Shown here in pieces: positions 8,901 through 18,728 of a stretch of 64,000 nucleotides of DNA. The notes under the pieces are model-generated. The model was not told the DNA's origin. It ran no database searches and saw nothing but the letters and a program-made list of their open reading frames with translations. Made by a program: the position numbers and the translations under genes. Source of the DNA: Anaerolineae bacterium (GTDB taxonomy: Bacteria > Chloroflexota > Anaerolineae > Promineifilales > Promineifilaceae); NCBI GenBank assembly GCA_028277515.1, contig JANQGC010000045.1, positions 1-64,000 on the forward strand, read 5' to 3'. Within the stretch, counting starts at the first letter, position 1, and each line of letters starts with the position of its first letter.

Positions 8901-10994
8901 TTATTAGAAAATAAGTATCAGCAAACACAAGAATCATCAGATTTTTTACTTCATCTGGCCAACCAGGCCGGCCAGTCGGCAGATGAGTTAATATCCAATT
9001 TGGCCCAAGGGCTTTTCTTACTAGAAGATCGCCCTCAATCCGGTCTCTCAATTTTGGTGAACGTTTTAGAAGAAATTAGCGATTGGAGAGATGGCAATTG
9101 GGAAGGATTACAACGATGGTTACTGTCTTTCCAAACATCACTGGCATTTCTTGAAGCCCCTTCCATCACTGAAATTAGTTTATTACGCCCGCAACTCATT
9201 CAATTATTAAAACTCGAAGAATACAAAAATATTTCACATACGCCTTTCCAATACCTCAAACCCATACTGACCAATATCCGCGACAGTGAACGGGTTGATT
9301 TAGTCGAGGATCGTTTAGTTTATTTAAATTCTGCCGCTGCCCTCTGTAAACAGGTGAAAGAAAAATTGCCCGAAGAGCGGAAGACCATAGAGTATTCAAT
9401 CGTAAGCTCGGTAATTAAACGTTGGACTGGTGTGATTAATGCTGAAATTGAAGACCTTAGAGGGCGGGCTCAATTAACAGTTTCCCTAAAAACGAAAAGA
9501 TTGGTCCCGCTGCAACATACATTTGTGGCGATTGAAGTTGGAAACAAAGGCCGGTCGGCAGCTGAAAATGTGGTCATCATTTTGGACAATGACCCGGCAT
9601 ATATCATTCACAGTGAGCCTGAAGAGATTCCAATCCTTCCGTCTGGTCGCTCGATGGAAGTACGATTTAAAATTGAGCCTAAGGTCATTGATCGCTTCCG
9701 ATTAGGCATCACGATCACATTCAACGATCGCAATCGTAAAGATAAGATTTTCGCCTTCGGTGATATGGTTCACCTGCTGCCGCCAACCCGAGAATTCAGC
9801 CCATTGCCAAATCCTTATACCCCAGGGACACCTTTGAGACCGGACAGCTTACTGTTTTTCGGCCGTGAGGATTTGTTTGGTTTTATAGCAGAAAATGCCG
9901 GCTATCGTTCATTTCGCAATGTGCTCATCCTGGTCGGTCAAAGACGAACGGGAAAGACCTCTGCACTGCTTCGATTAGAAGACCATTTACCACCTCACCT
10001 GCTGCCGGTTTACATCGACTGCCAATCTTTAGGTGTCATAGCGGGAATGCCCGCTCTATTGGAAGAATTCGCCTGGACAATCGCCGATGCGATGAGCAGG
10101 CGGGGCTACCAGGTCGAGGTTCCTGAGTTAGACCAATGGCAGAAAGATCCAACTCGCTTATTCCAACGACGATTTTTACCAAAGGTCATCTCATTATTGC
10201 CGGAAGAAACCACGCTTCTGCTTGTATTTGATGAATTTGAAGCGTTCGAAAATCTGGTTGCCGACGGCATATTGCCTCCAACATTTTTCACCTATTTACG
10301 ACATTTGATGCAACATGGCCAGCAACTCAATTTCATTTTTGTAGGCACGCGTCGTCTGGAGGAAATGTCATCCGACTATTGGTCAGTGCTCTTTAATATT
10401 GCTCTGTATCGCAAGATAGACTTTTTAACCACAACAGCCGCCACTCGCCTGATCACAGAGCCGGTCGCTCCTTATTTAATCTATGACGATCTGGCAATTG
10501 ACAAGATATTGCGTGTCACCGCAGGACATCCTTACTTCCTGCAGCTTGTATGCTATACCTTAGTCAAACATGCAAACGGCAACAAAAATGGTTACGTGAC
10601 AATATCCGATGTAAACGCAGCGATTGATGAGATGCTTAGTCTAGGAGAGGTGCACTTTGCTTATTTGTGGCAGCGTTCAAGCGATACAGAACGGGCTTTG
10701 TTAATAGCGGTGGCTCATCTCATGGATCCAAATGCACCCTTTTATCCTGAAGATTTATTGGATTATCTTGAACCATATTATACGCAGCCAGACCCAATGG
10801 AAGTAACCCGTGCGTTGAATAAGCTCGTAGAGAGAGATGTGTTGCGGGAAGTTACAGAAGAAACCCGGACCTTATATGAACTGAGACTTGGGCTTGTGGG
10901 ATCTTGGGTTGCCAGGAATAAGAGCTTGAGCAAGTTATTGGCCGGCAATGGCGCCAAACGTCCCGAAATAACTTTTGATGAGCCAACTAAATGA
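5949..10994 (+). CDS. Giant transmembrane beta-propeller receptor with cytoplasmic ATPase
   Basis: About 1681 residues from the ATG at 5949; an upstream in-frame TTG at 5925 would add eight residues. An N-terminal hydrophobic segment (about 20-42) exports a long domain of repeated propeller-like units with FG-GAP/VCBS-type acidic loops (DENNDGQSE, DFEGDGQDE, DQDGDGSPD), probably calcium-binding, to about residue 800. An Ig/cadherin-like segment with DVEQDDV follows, then one membrane span near 938-960. The cytoplasmic part has a helical region, a beta-rich domain and a C-terminal P-loop ATPase with Walker A GQRRTGKT (1330-1337) and Walker B LLLVFDEFE (D1428-E1429). Inference: an envelope sensor whose ATPase relays to the neighbouring ATPase-winged-helix protein. 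The 49-bp gap and same strand support an operon. I know of no named family with this full architecture. Confidence 0.8.
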   Translation: MKRWQKRTLYLQAGRRNRFFYSFLMATLTIVILMIPSLLRAQSQPDPPSYWQYAASGQIKHVLENDIDLDGVGDFIIADENGRVEMVDSTGIPVWRYLAPAEILSIAVLNVQGSHDSPLEVLIGIPNQLILLSSNGEVIWRTTTAPGSVTPLVLPSGPQESAGEGADNPEFLPAQILPFDENNDGQSEILVILQSGTLLIYDNQGEIIWQETNYSYNPKNLPPNILVFDFEGDGQDEILFSVFNPRRFGQLIMVDEGQVAWEIPVSGRITNLAKITKAGEQSPLIAVSTSLGHLQIFDHLRQQRWLRTLNQPISSLTSFSTADGNALAAGTSTGTVAVFDEDGRRLWDNHLDPDASRQILSISAIDGVVPPGQPSFAVTMESALPTSNAAELILVGRNGQLMTKISNVDPLGLSRFVDSNNDQINELLVGHFATIELIGLGVGNNENVREWEYTLNAVPSALLVTDFEADENDEIVIGTADGRIHSLNNDRSIRWLHDVGGTITHLAALPQQTGNENSIVVVRQGNEADNGDESAWIELREAKGERIWETKLNSPINALIVQNIDQTPDYEIVAGMEDGRLLVFDSNGELKSERLLHELAGPVRDLVFIGHENNFINELIISGDKILIGLNLQDDINPVRQIASFDSPILDFYPLASKFKEELSTSLIVNTADQTIHGLNWRGIEMAQWSWPKPINGVPVTSTRYESTDFFETEDRSLLIGTDSGYLIQLDVLDNQPVIPWQRDGIGRITALHWRDQDGDGSPDLSFAGTANGEVWISSLETHPIQEMPATLLELSSSVFALDSIQRANNQSPDLMTISDNGIVQLYREQENRPPFLTKPVAEVNQGQYSISVEVNDVEQDDVFVQLEILNPESGQWLPMDAQKVINGSGTLFWTPTSIIPGDGGLQYRFVFNDGSNHGQLTPAPGPLLIAATPLTNVLPVVVVGVGLTGLVLSILFIHQSQTMPAQARRFYRRLQKQPTKTLLLLENKYQQTQESSDFLLHLANQAGQSADELISNLAQGLFLLEDRPQSGLSILVNVLEEISDWRDGNWEGLQRWLLSFQTSLAFLEAPSITEISLLRPQLIQLLKLEEYKNISHTPFQYLKPILTNIRDSERVDLVEDRLVYLNSAAALCKQVKEKLPEERKTIEYSIVSSVIKRWTGVINAEIEDLRGRAQLTVSLKTKRLVPLQHTFVAIEVGNKGRSAAENVVIILDNDPAYIIHSEPEEIPILPSGRSMEVRFKIEPKVIDRFRLGITITFNDRNRKDKIFAFGDMVHLLPPTREFSPLPNPYTPGTPLRPDSLLFFGREDLFGFIAENAGYRSFRNVLILVGQRRTGKTSALLRLEDHLPPHLLPVYIDCQSLGVIAGMPALLEEFAWTIADAMSRRGYQVEVPELDQWQKDPTRLFQRRFLPKVISLLPEETTLLLVFDEFEAFENLVADGILPPTFFTYLRHLMQHGQQLNFIFVGTRRLEEMSSDYWSVLFNIALYRKIDFLTTTAATRLITEPVAPYLIYDDLAIDKILRVTAGHPYFLQLVCYTLVKHANGNKNGYVTISDVNAAIDEMLSLGEVHFAYLWQRSSDTERALLIAVAHLMDPNAPFYPEDLLDYLEPYYTQPDPMEVTRALNKLVERDVLREVTEETRTLYELRLGLVGSWVARNKSLSKLLAGNGAKRPEITFDEPTK

Positions 10995-11058
10995 GGCCAG
11001 TTATTTTGTCTTAAACTTGGACAACTGAGCCAAACCCCCGCTAATGAAATAATTGAAG

Positions 11059-11550
11059 TTAAAAAATTTCTTTTGGTCGCCAAATATTAGAAAGTTTTCC
11101 CTCACCGTCTAACACGATGTCAGGCCAGCTATTTACCTTCAAATCAATTTGGGCCAGGGCTGCTGTTGGCATTCTTACCCGTTCTCCCGAAAAGTCTTCG
11201 ACCAGCTCCTCCAGCCCTGGATTATGCCCAACAATCATCACGCATCTGAAATTATCTGAAACCTTACGAAGTACAGAAACAAAAGCCTCAGGCCAGGCAT
11301 GGTACAAGTCGCGCGTATATATAATCTCATCTTCGTACCCGCACCCTTCAGATACTGCCTGGGCAGTTTTCTTAGCGCGCTTCGCCGAAGATGAGATTAT
11401 CAAATCGGGGATAAGATCTTCTCTTCTTAGCAATGCTCCCATCCGGGGAGCATCCCGCTTTCCCCTCTTATTTAACGGCCGGTCATGGTCGGACAAACTT
11501 AAGTCCTTCCAACTGGATTTCGCGTGACGTAGCACCAGTAATGTCTTCAT
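11059..11550 (-). CDS. SixA-like phosphohistidine phosphatase, histidine phosphatase superfamily
   Basis: About 163 residues from the ATG at 11550; a TTG at 11556 is an alternative start. The opening LLVLRHAKSSW carries the catalytic RH of the histidine phosphatase superfamily, followed by DHDRPLNKRGKRDA, and the second catalytic His is in MIVGHNPGLEEL. This combination is typical of SixA, which dephosphorylates phosphohistidine on signalling or PTS proteins; the substrate here is unknown. It converges on the receptor-ATPase gene, with 64 bp between the stops. It is the last gene of a short minus-strand run downstream of clpP (27 bp apart). Confidence 0.88.
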   Translation of the reverse strand: MKTLLVLRHAKSSWKDLSLSDHDRPLNKRGKRDAPRMGALLRREDLIPDLIISSSAKRAKKTAQAVSEGCGYEDEIIYTRDLYHAWPEAFVSVLRKVSDNFRCVMIVGHNPGLEELVEDFSGERVRMPTAALAQIDLKVNSWPDIVLDGEGKLSNIWRPKEIF

Positions 11551-11577
11551 AACCAACCCCGACCTATCTTAAGCTAA

Positions 11578-12165
11578 CTAAACTTCAGAAACCGACTCAA
11601 CAATAGTACCCACCAAGCCGTAATCTTGTGCCTCGCCGGCTGACATCCAAAAATTCCGATCGGTATCTTCCTCTACTTTCTCAACCGGTTGACCCGTTTG
11701 TTTTGCGAATATTTCATTCAACCTACGCCGCATTTTTATAATTTCTTCCGCCTCAATGGCAATATCGGCCGCCTGTCCCCGTGCACCACCCATTGGTTGG
11801 TGCAGCAAAAACCGCGTATTGGGCAGGCTGAAACGATTTTCCTTTTCTGCAGCAACATAAACTAACGCCGCTGCGCTGGCGACCCACCCTGTGCCAATCA
11901 CCTGCACGGGAGCATTCACAAAGCGTACCATATCAAAGATTGTGTCACCAGATTCGACATGGCCCCCGGGCGAATTGATGACCAGTTTAATCGGCTCATC
12001 TGACTCCGCTGCCAGAACAAGCAGTTGCAAAGTCACTTTTTGAGCAGCTTCCATATCAATTTCGCCAAATAGTAAAATAGTTCTGGTTTCTAATAGTTTT
12101 TGGTTGATGGGGGTAAATCCAGGTTTATCCTCATTTCCATTTTGTTCGTCATTTAATTGGATCAT
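11578..12165 (-). CDS. clpP: ATP-dependent Clp protease proteolytic subunit
   Basis: Self-compartmentalised serine peptidase that works with a Clp ATPase in cytoplasmic protein turnover. The triad is recognisable: Ser97 in GWVASAAALVY, His122 in FLLHQPMGG and an Asp in EEDTDRNFWMS (about D167). The serine box differs from the canonical G-x-A-A-S-M-G-A (Val-Ala-Ser-Ala-Ala-Ala), and the N-terminus is acidic and lacks the usual P-x-V motif. It may therefore be a second, divergent ClpP rather than the housekeeping copy. The start is supported by AGGAGAA upstream of the ATG. No clpX or tig is adjacent. Length (195 aa) is normal. Confidence 0.9.
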   Translation of the reverse strand: MIQLNDEQNGNEDKPGFTPINQKLLETRTILLFGEIDMEAAQKVTLQLLVLAAESDEPIKLVINSPGGHVESGDTIFDMVRFVNAPVQVIGTGWVASAAALVYVAAEKENRFSLPNTRFLLHQPMGGARGQAADIAIEAEEIIKMRRRLNEIFAKQTGQPVEKVEEDTDRNFWMSAGEAQDYGLVGTIVESVSEV

Positions 12166-12254
12166 GAACTTCTCCTGCTAATATTAAACATCTTTGAAAT
12201 AATGAATCATCAACATTAGATCGACGTAAGTTTATCAGATTTGATTTGGCCAAT

Positions 12255-12284
12255 AAAAAAGACGTGGACTTTAAACCCCACGTC
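12255..12284 (-). terminator. Intrinsic terminator after eno
   Basis: On the minus strand GGACGTGGGG pairs with CCACGTC and is followed by TTTTTT (complement of 12255-12260). It lies 28 bp beyond the eno stop and separates eno from clpP. Confidence 0.85.
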
Positions 12285-12311
12285 CTTTTAGCGTTCAAGA
12301 TAATCAACTAT

Positions 12312-13607
<1,296 letters not shown>

Positions 13608-13746
13608 TTATAAGGTTAGTCACAAAAGTGTTTACAATTAAATCCAGCTAAAAGAAAATATACTGGATGAATCTCCACTCAGCAAGAATTAAGAGGATAC
13701 GCTTTACCTTGCCAACATAGTTGGGCAAAGATATAACTCATTCGTA

Positions 13747-15834
13747 ATGCCAACGAAAAAACGAAAGATCCGCAGCAATCAATTGCCTACGCTCTGGCGA
13801 AAACTTTCCTCGGAGTTAGCCAACGTGTTTGATGCCCATTCCGTTTGCGCGATAATCGGAACGGAGGTAGCAGTTTTTACGCAAATCGTCACAGTTGTCG
13901 GAATTAGCGATCCCCAACGACAACATTTTGATGTTTGGGTCTGCCGGCCAGATGGCCAGATCGAACAGTTAATTTGGTCTGCGGAGGCGGCATCCTTTGA
14001 ATCAATTCTTGAGATTGGCAACACCGTGCGAATTGAAAAAATCGGCCGTCCCGTAAACGAACTCATTAAAAGTGACCTATGGCTACTACCCCAGGAAGAA
14101 ATTGCCGCCGTTCCCCTTCCTATGACACACGGCCAAAGTTCGGTGACGCCACCGGGAGTTTTATGTCTGATCGATCCGGGAGAAATGCTCCCTAAAAACC
14201 TTAATTTCTTGCGCGATTTATCAGTGGCCATGTCCGTATATTTAGACCGGGCTTTCCTTCGTCGCCAGGTCGACCGGCAGGAGGTAGAATTCCAGGTTGT
14301 TTCGGACATCGGCCATACTCTCACATCAACGCTCAGCTTAGAAAACGTCTTCAATCAATTGACCGGCACAATAAGAAGAACCTTAAATGTGGAATCTCTA
14401 TCCGTTGGCCTGGCAGAACCACATAGTGGAGATATTGTATTCGTAGAACAGCTCATGGGAGCGCGCTTTGAACACTTATCACAAATTCGAGTGAAAAGAG
14501 GACAAGGTATCGCCGGGTGGGTAGCTGAACATCGCGAGCCGCTAATCATTAATGATGTCTATTCAGACAGCAGGTTTTATTCGGGGGCAGATCGAAAATC
14601 AGGATTTCGTACTAACTCCATGTTGTGCATTCCCCTCCAGGTAGAAAGCCGTACCATTGGCGTACTACAAGCCATCAATCGCCGATATGGTGAATTTACG
14701 GGCCATGATTTACAATTATTACAGGCGATTGGAGGACCGTTAGCTGCGGCCATCGAAAATGCTCGGCTTCACGAAGATGTCCTCTCCGGAAAAAGACGGG
14801 TGGAGACACTATTCTCAAACATGTCCGAGGGCATGGTAACACTCTCCCTTAATGGCCAGATCACACGTGCAAATGACGCGCTTGGTGCCCTACTCCTTAT
14901 GGAACCGGATGATATTTATGGAAAAAATGCGAACGAAATATTGAAGTTAAGAAGTGGGGATATTACTGATTTCATTCAAACAGTGCTAGAGTCAGAAGAA
15001 GAATATCCTCAAATGGTTGCAGATTTAATGCGGGATGACGCTGCTATCGTTCCGGTGCTCTTCAGTGGTGCGGCGATCCGCAACAAGGAAGGCATCATCA
15101 ATGAGTTGATATTTACAATCAGTGACCTGAGCCAAATTCGGGAAGTGGAGCGCATGAGAGAAGATCTTTTCCAGGCAATCGCTCACGAACTGCGCACCCC
15201 GCTTGCTACAATTTTAATGTATGCGCGTCTGCTGCGGGAAGGGAAGGCGAGGGATGAAGAAAAGGCAACTCGCTTCCTCGGTGTTATTGAACGGGAGAGT
15301 GATCGTCTCCAACGAATGGTCCGCCACATGATGCAGCTTGCCAAACATGAAGCCCGCGAATTACAACGCAGCCCACAGCCCATTGACCTAAACACAATGT
15401 TTGACAATTTACTACCCTCATTAGCTGACCTGGCAGTGGAAAAGGGACTGCTGTTCCGCCAGAAAATCGAACCGCAACTGCCGGAAATATTAGGAGATCC
15501 GGATCGCATAGAAGAAATATTTAGCAATATATTAGTAAACGCCATTAAATTCACTCCCTCGGGCAGCATCAGCTTTTCCGCTGAATCCATGAATGGCATG
15601 GTTGAGATCAAAATTAAGGACCAGGGTATTGGCATTCCAAAAGAAGCGATTCCAAATTTGTTCACACGATTTTACCGGACACAAACGGCCGTAGAGAGAG
15701 GAATCGCCGGAACAGGGTTAGGTCTGTACATGGTCAAACGGAATGTTGAGAATTATAATGGGACTATTGAAGTCAACAGTATTGAAGATGAAGGCACCAC
15801 ATTTACCGTATCCTTCCCAGCTTACGAAGGATAG
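13747..15834 (+). CDS. GAF-PAS sensor histidine kinase, orphan
   Basis: Soluble sensor kinase of 695 residues with no membrane span. A divergent N-terminal GAF-like region (about 15-175) is followed by a clear GAF domain (about 190-340, ending LAAAIENARL), a PAS domain (about 350-460) and a HisKA phosphoacceptor helix with His480 in FQAIAHELRTPL. The HATPase_c domain has its N box at NAIKFT and G boxes DQGIGIP and GTGLGLYMVK. No response regulator is adjacent, so its partner is elsewhere. It is only 26 bp upstream of the cysteine desulfurase gene and probably co-transcribed with it. The signal sensed cannot be inferred. Confidence 0.9.
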   Translation: MPTKKRKIRSNQLPTLWRKLSSELANVFDAHSVCAIIGTEVAVFTQIVTVVGISDPQRQHFDVWVCRPDGQIEQLIWSAEAASFESILEIGNTVRIEKIGRPVNELIKSDLWLLPQEEIAAVPLPMTHGQSSVTPPGVLCLIDPGEMLPKNLNFLRDLSVAMSVYLDRAFLRRQVDRQEVEFQVVSDIGHTLTSTLSLENVFNQLTGTIRRTLNVESLSVGLAEPHSGDIVFVEQLMGARFEHLSQIRVKRGQGIAGWVAEHREPLIINDVYSDSRFYSGADRKSGFRTNSMLCIPLQVESRTIGVLQAINRRYGEFTGHDLQLLQAIGGPLAAAIENARLHEDVLSGKRRVETLFSNMSEGMVTLSLNGQITRANDALGALLLMEPDDIYGKNANEILKLRSGDITDFIQTVLESEEEYPQMVADLMRDDAAIVPVLFSGAAIRNKEGIINELIFTISDLSQIREVERMREDLFQAIAHELRTPLATILMYARLLREGKARDEEKATRFLGVIERESDRLQRMVRHMMQLAKHEARELQRSPQPIDLNTMFDNLLPSLADLAVEKGLLFRQKIEPQLPEILGDPDRIEEIFSNILVNAIKFTPSGSISFSAESMNGMVEIKIKDQGIGIPKEAIPNLFTRFYRTQTAVERGIAGTGLGLYMVKRNVENYNGTIEVNSIEDEGTTFTVSFPAYEG

Positions 15835-15860
15835 TAAAATTTGCCTTTGAAGGTTCACTT

Positions 15861-17036
15861 ATGCCCAAACGTCACATTTATTTAGATCATGGCGCTTCCA
15901 CACCTGTCCATCCCCAGGTATTGCAGGCCATGTTGCCTTATTGGCAAAATGTTTATGGAAATCCTTCTTCTAACCATATATTCGGCCGGGCAGCTTCCAC
16001 CGCTCTAAACGAAGCTAGAGCAGCAATCGCCGCTCAAATCAACGCCAATCCTGATAACATTATTTTTACAGGTTGCGGATCTGAGAGCGATAACCTGGCG
16101 CTGAAGGGCATTATGTGGCCGGCGAGACAAAACGGCCGGGGCAATCATTTGATCATAAGTAGCATTGAGCACAGCGCCATCACGCATACGGCCGAACAAT
16201 TAAGAGGCAACCACGGTTTCCAACTAACGATTTTGCCGGTCGATCAATTCGGCCGAGTCGATCCGGATGATGTCAGGCGAGCCATTCGCCCGGAAACGGC
16301 TCTTATCAGCATCATGGCTGCCAACAATGAAATTGGTACACTACAGCCGATTCAAGCCATTGGTGAAATCGCTCGCCATCACGGCGTCATTTTTCATACC
16401 GATGCCATCCAGGCCATTGCGACAAAAACATGGGATATGCAAGACCTTCCCATCGATCTAATGAGCATCGCCCCTCACAAATTTTATGGTCCAAAGGGGA
16501 TTGGCATCTTACATGTCCGTGATGGGATCGATCTCCAACCTACCCTGACCGGCGGGGGACAGGAAAACGGCCGTCGAGCAGGAACTGAAAACCTGCCCTA
16601 TATCGTAGGTGCCGCTGAGGCCTTGCGCCTGTCACAAGAAACGCTTGCTGATTCTCTGACTCATTACACAATGTTACGTGACCGGCTGATCCAAGGGATA
16701 ACCTCGGCTTTGGATGAAGATTGCCAGCTAACGGGGCATCCCACAGACCGGCTGCCACATAATGCAAGTTTCGCCTTTCAGCATATTTCGGGAAATGATA
16801 TGTTAATGCATCTCGACCTCGCCGGGATCGCCGCCAGCAGCGGTTCAGCCTGCAAAACAGGGGACCCAAAACCGTCCGCCACCCTTCAGGCAATTGGGTT
16901 AGGTCCCGAATGGACTTTGGGCGGCTTGCGATTAACAGTCGGCCGGCAAAACACACAGGATGAAATTGACGAAACCATAGCCATTATTCCAGAGATTGTC
17001 CGCAAACTGCAACATCTTAATATGACCGTCGTCTAG
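15861..17036 (+). CDS. Cysteine desulfurase, NifS/IscS family
   Basis: PLP enzyme that removes sulfur from cysteine as an enzyme persulfide. The N-terminus has YLDHGASTPV. His104 in SIEHSA and the PLP lysine K207 in APHKFYGPKG are present, and the catalytic Cys331 lies in SSGSACKTGD, the exposed loop typical of IscS-type enzymes. At 391 aa it is full length. The downstream mnmA, 240 bp away in the same direction, needs persulfide sulfur, so this is likely its dedicated donor. The intervening palindromic repeats may attenuate or process the transcript. A GAAGG box precedes the ATG. Confidence 0.95.
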   Translation: MPKRHIYLDHGASTPVHPQVLQAMLPYWQNVYGNPSSNHIFGRAASTALNEARAAIAAQINANPDNIIFTGCGSESDNLALKGIMWPARQNGRGNHLIISSIEHSAITHTAEQLRGNHGFQLTILPVDQFGRVDPDDVRRAIRPETALISIMAANNEIGTLQPIQAIGEIARHHGVIFHTDAIQAIATKTWDMQDLPIDLMSIAPHKFYGPKGIGILHVRDGIDLQPTLTGGGQENGRRAGTENLPYIVGAAEALRLSQETLADSLTHYTMLRDRLIQGITSALDEDCQLTGHPTDRLPHNASFAFQHISGNDMLMHLDLAGIAASSGSACKTGDPKPSATLQAIGLGPEWTLGGLRLTVGRQNTQDEIDETIAIIPEIVRKLQHLNMTVV

Positions 17037-17064
17037 TAGTCTAACCAACATCAATGGATGGTTC

Positions 17065-17137
17065 GTAATAACCGCTTCAGCGGTTTCACGGCTAAAGCCA
17101 TTATTACCAGCCCGTCAAAATAACTTTTTTGGGCTAC
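17065..17137. repeat. Compact multi-hairpin intergenic element
   Basis: Between the desulfurase gene and mnmA a 7-bp outer stem, GTAATAA (17065-17071) / TTATTAC (17101-17107), encloses AACCGCTTCAGCGGTT and CGGCTAAAGCC hairpins, giving a cloverleaf-like fold. A further hairpin AGCCC / GGGCT follows at about 17109-17135. This resembles mobile palindromic repeats rather than a gene. The 239-bp gap 17037-17275 has no recognisable coding frame. Confidence 0.6.
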
Positions 17138-17167
17138 TAAGTACAAACAAAAAAGTATTGTTGCATG

Positions 17168-17230
17168 TGTCATGCCGAGCTTGTCAAGGCATCTCTCGAG
17201 AGATTTCTCGCTTTGCTCGAAATGACAGCC
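17168..17230. repeat. Imperfect palindromic repeat with TGTCAT...ATGACA ends
   Basis: Segment beginning TGTCATGCCGAGC and ending GCTCGAAATGACA, with an internal TCTCGAGAGA palindrome. Such TGTCAT-framed elements (TGTCATTCCGAGC...GGAATCTC) are widespread intergenic repeats in many bacterial genomes; only one copy is in this window. It lies just upstream of mnmA and may hold or influence its promoter. Confidence 0.55.
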
Positions 17231-17275
17231 GATAAAACATAGTTTTTTATACTTAGAGTACTTTCGAGCGATAGT

Positions 17276-18412
17276 ATGAGAAAAGTTATAAATAGTGAAA
17301 ACAGAAATATACGCGTCGTCGTTGCTATGAGCGGCGGTGTTGACAGTTCAGTTGCTGCTGCCCTCCTGGTAGAACACGGGTATGAAGTTGTAGGTATGAT
17401 GATGCGTTTATGGAGCGAACCCAGCAAAGGCGCTGCTCCGGCTCTCAATCGCTGTTGCACACCCGATCAGATGGCGGATGCTCGACGCGTTGCTGATCAA
17501 CTCAAGATCCCTTTCTATGTTATAGATGCACAAGATATTTTCCGGCGAAAAATAGTGCAATTTTTTATTGATGAAAGCGAAGCAGGAAGAACTCCAAATC
17601 CTTGTATTGAATGCAACCGGCAGATCAGATTCACATATTTATTAAACCAGGCACTGGCATTAGATGCTGATTATCTGGCTACCGGCCATTATGCTCAGAT
17701 TAAAAAGGAAAGCAACGAATACAAACTGTTAAAAAGTGTTGACAAAAAGAAAGACCAATCCTATGTGCTGCATGTTTTAAACCAACAGAAACTAGGGCAG
17801 GTCATATTTCCTGTTGGGGAATATCATAAAGAAGAAGTGCGAGAACTGGCCCGAAAATTCAAGCTGCCGGTTGCCGCAAAACATGATAGCCAGGATCTTT
17901 GTTTTATTGCCGATGGCGATCACCGTCGCTTTTTGAGACAATATGCCAGTTCGGATTTGAGGCCGGGAATGATAATAAATGAAAATGGGGAAAATTTAGG
18001 GGAGCACCAGGGTTTACCTTTTTACACCATTGGCCAACGTAAAGGTTTGGGCATTTCGGCCTCCCACCCGCTTTATGTCATTAAAAAAGACAAGAATAAC
18101 AACGCCATCATAGTCGCGGAGAGAAGCAAGCTGCAACAGAAAGATTTAATTGCTGAAGAAGTGAATTGGATTTCCGGCAAAGCCCCGGATAAATCTTCGC
18201 CGCTTCAGATCAAAATCCGCTATAAAGCGCAGGCTGTCCCAGGTTCCATTTCCGAATTAGCGCCAGGAAAGGTACAGGTACATTTCGACGAACCCGTGTT
18301 TGGGATTACCCCGGGGCAAGGTGCGGTTTTCTATAAAAATGACATCTGTCTCGGTGGGGGAATTATTAGTGAACACATTTCCGAGCCAACCATCATAAAA
18401 AATAAAGCATGA
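17276..18412 (+). CDS. mnmA: tRNA-specific 2-thiouridylase
   Basis: Thiolates U34 of tRNAs for Lys, Glu and Gln. PP-loop AMSGGVDSS (about residues 17-25), catalytic Cys110 in TPNPCIECN and the second catalytic Cys208 in DSQDLCFI are all present, followed by the C-terminal beta-barrel (FYTIGQRKGLG). Length 378 aa is typical. It needs sulfur from a cysteine desulfurase, and such a gene lies upstream. The ATG has only a weak ribosome binding site. Its last four bases overlap the next start (ATGA), implying translational coupling to a small membrane protein. Confidence 0.96.
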   Translation: MRKVINSENRNIRVVVAMSGGVDSSVAAALLVEHGYEVVGMMMRLWSEPSKGAAPALNRCCTPDQMADARRVADQLKIPFYVIDAQDIFRRKIVQFFIDESEAGRTPNPCIECNRQIRFTYLLNQALALDADYLATGHYAQIKKESNEYKLLKSVDKKKDQSYVLHVLNQQKLGQVIFPVGEYHKEEVRELARKFKLPVAAKHDSQDLCFIADGDHRRFLRQYASSDLRPGMIINENGENLGEHQGLPFYTIGQRKGLGISASHPLYVIKKDKNNNAIIVAERSKLQQKDLIAEEVNWISGKAPDKSSPLQIKIRYKAQAVPGSISELAPGKVQVHFDEPVFGITPGQGAVFYKNDICLGGGIISEHISEPTIIKNKA

Positions 18413-18675
18413 GTGGAACAGCCTCAAGCATTGTATTAGGATTTCTGCTCTCATCGGCTTATGGAGCCTTATACCATCTTCTGATTGGAGGCCCGGCACG
18501 GCGTCTTATTCTATACGTTCTCGCTTCTTGGATTGGATTTATCCTGGGCCATTTCTTGGGTAATATATTGCAGTTGAATTGGTTTAAACTTGGACCATTA
18601 AATTTATTGAGCGCGAGTATTGGCTCCTGGGTTGCCGTATTAGGAAGCTGGTGGCTTGCCGGCAGATCACCCTAG
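18409..18675 (+). CDS. Small integral membrane protein, unknown
   Basis: 88 residues with three hydrophobic stretches (about 5-25, 33-52, 62-83) and few charged residues apart from a central ARR. It overlaps mnmA by 4 bp and is probably translated with it. I do not recognise a family. The start, the overlap and the hydrophobic profile support it as a real gene. Confidence 0.65.
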   Translation: MSGTASSIVLGFLLSSAYGALYHLLIGGPARRLILYVLASWIGFILGHFLGNILQLNWFKLGPLNLLSASIGSWVAVLGSWWLAGRSP

Positions 18676-18728
18676 TCGGTTTTGAACAGCCTATTTAATG
18701 ATATATAATTTTACGTTGGAACGACACT

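Noticed and set aside
13779..14354. 191-aa open frame on the minus strand
   Set aside because: Shadow of the sensor kinase GAF region; composition rich in Ser/Arg with no family features.
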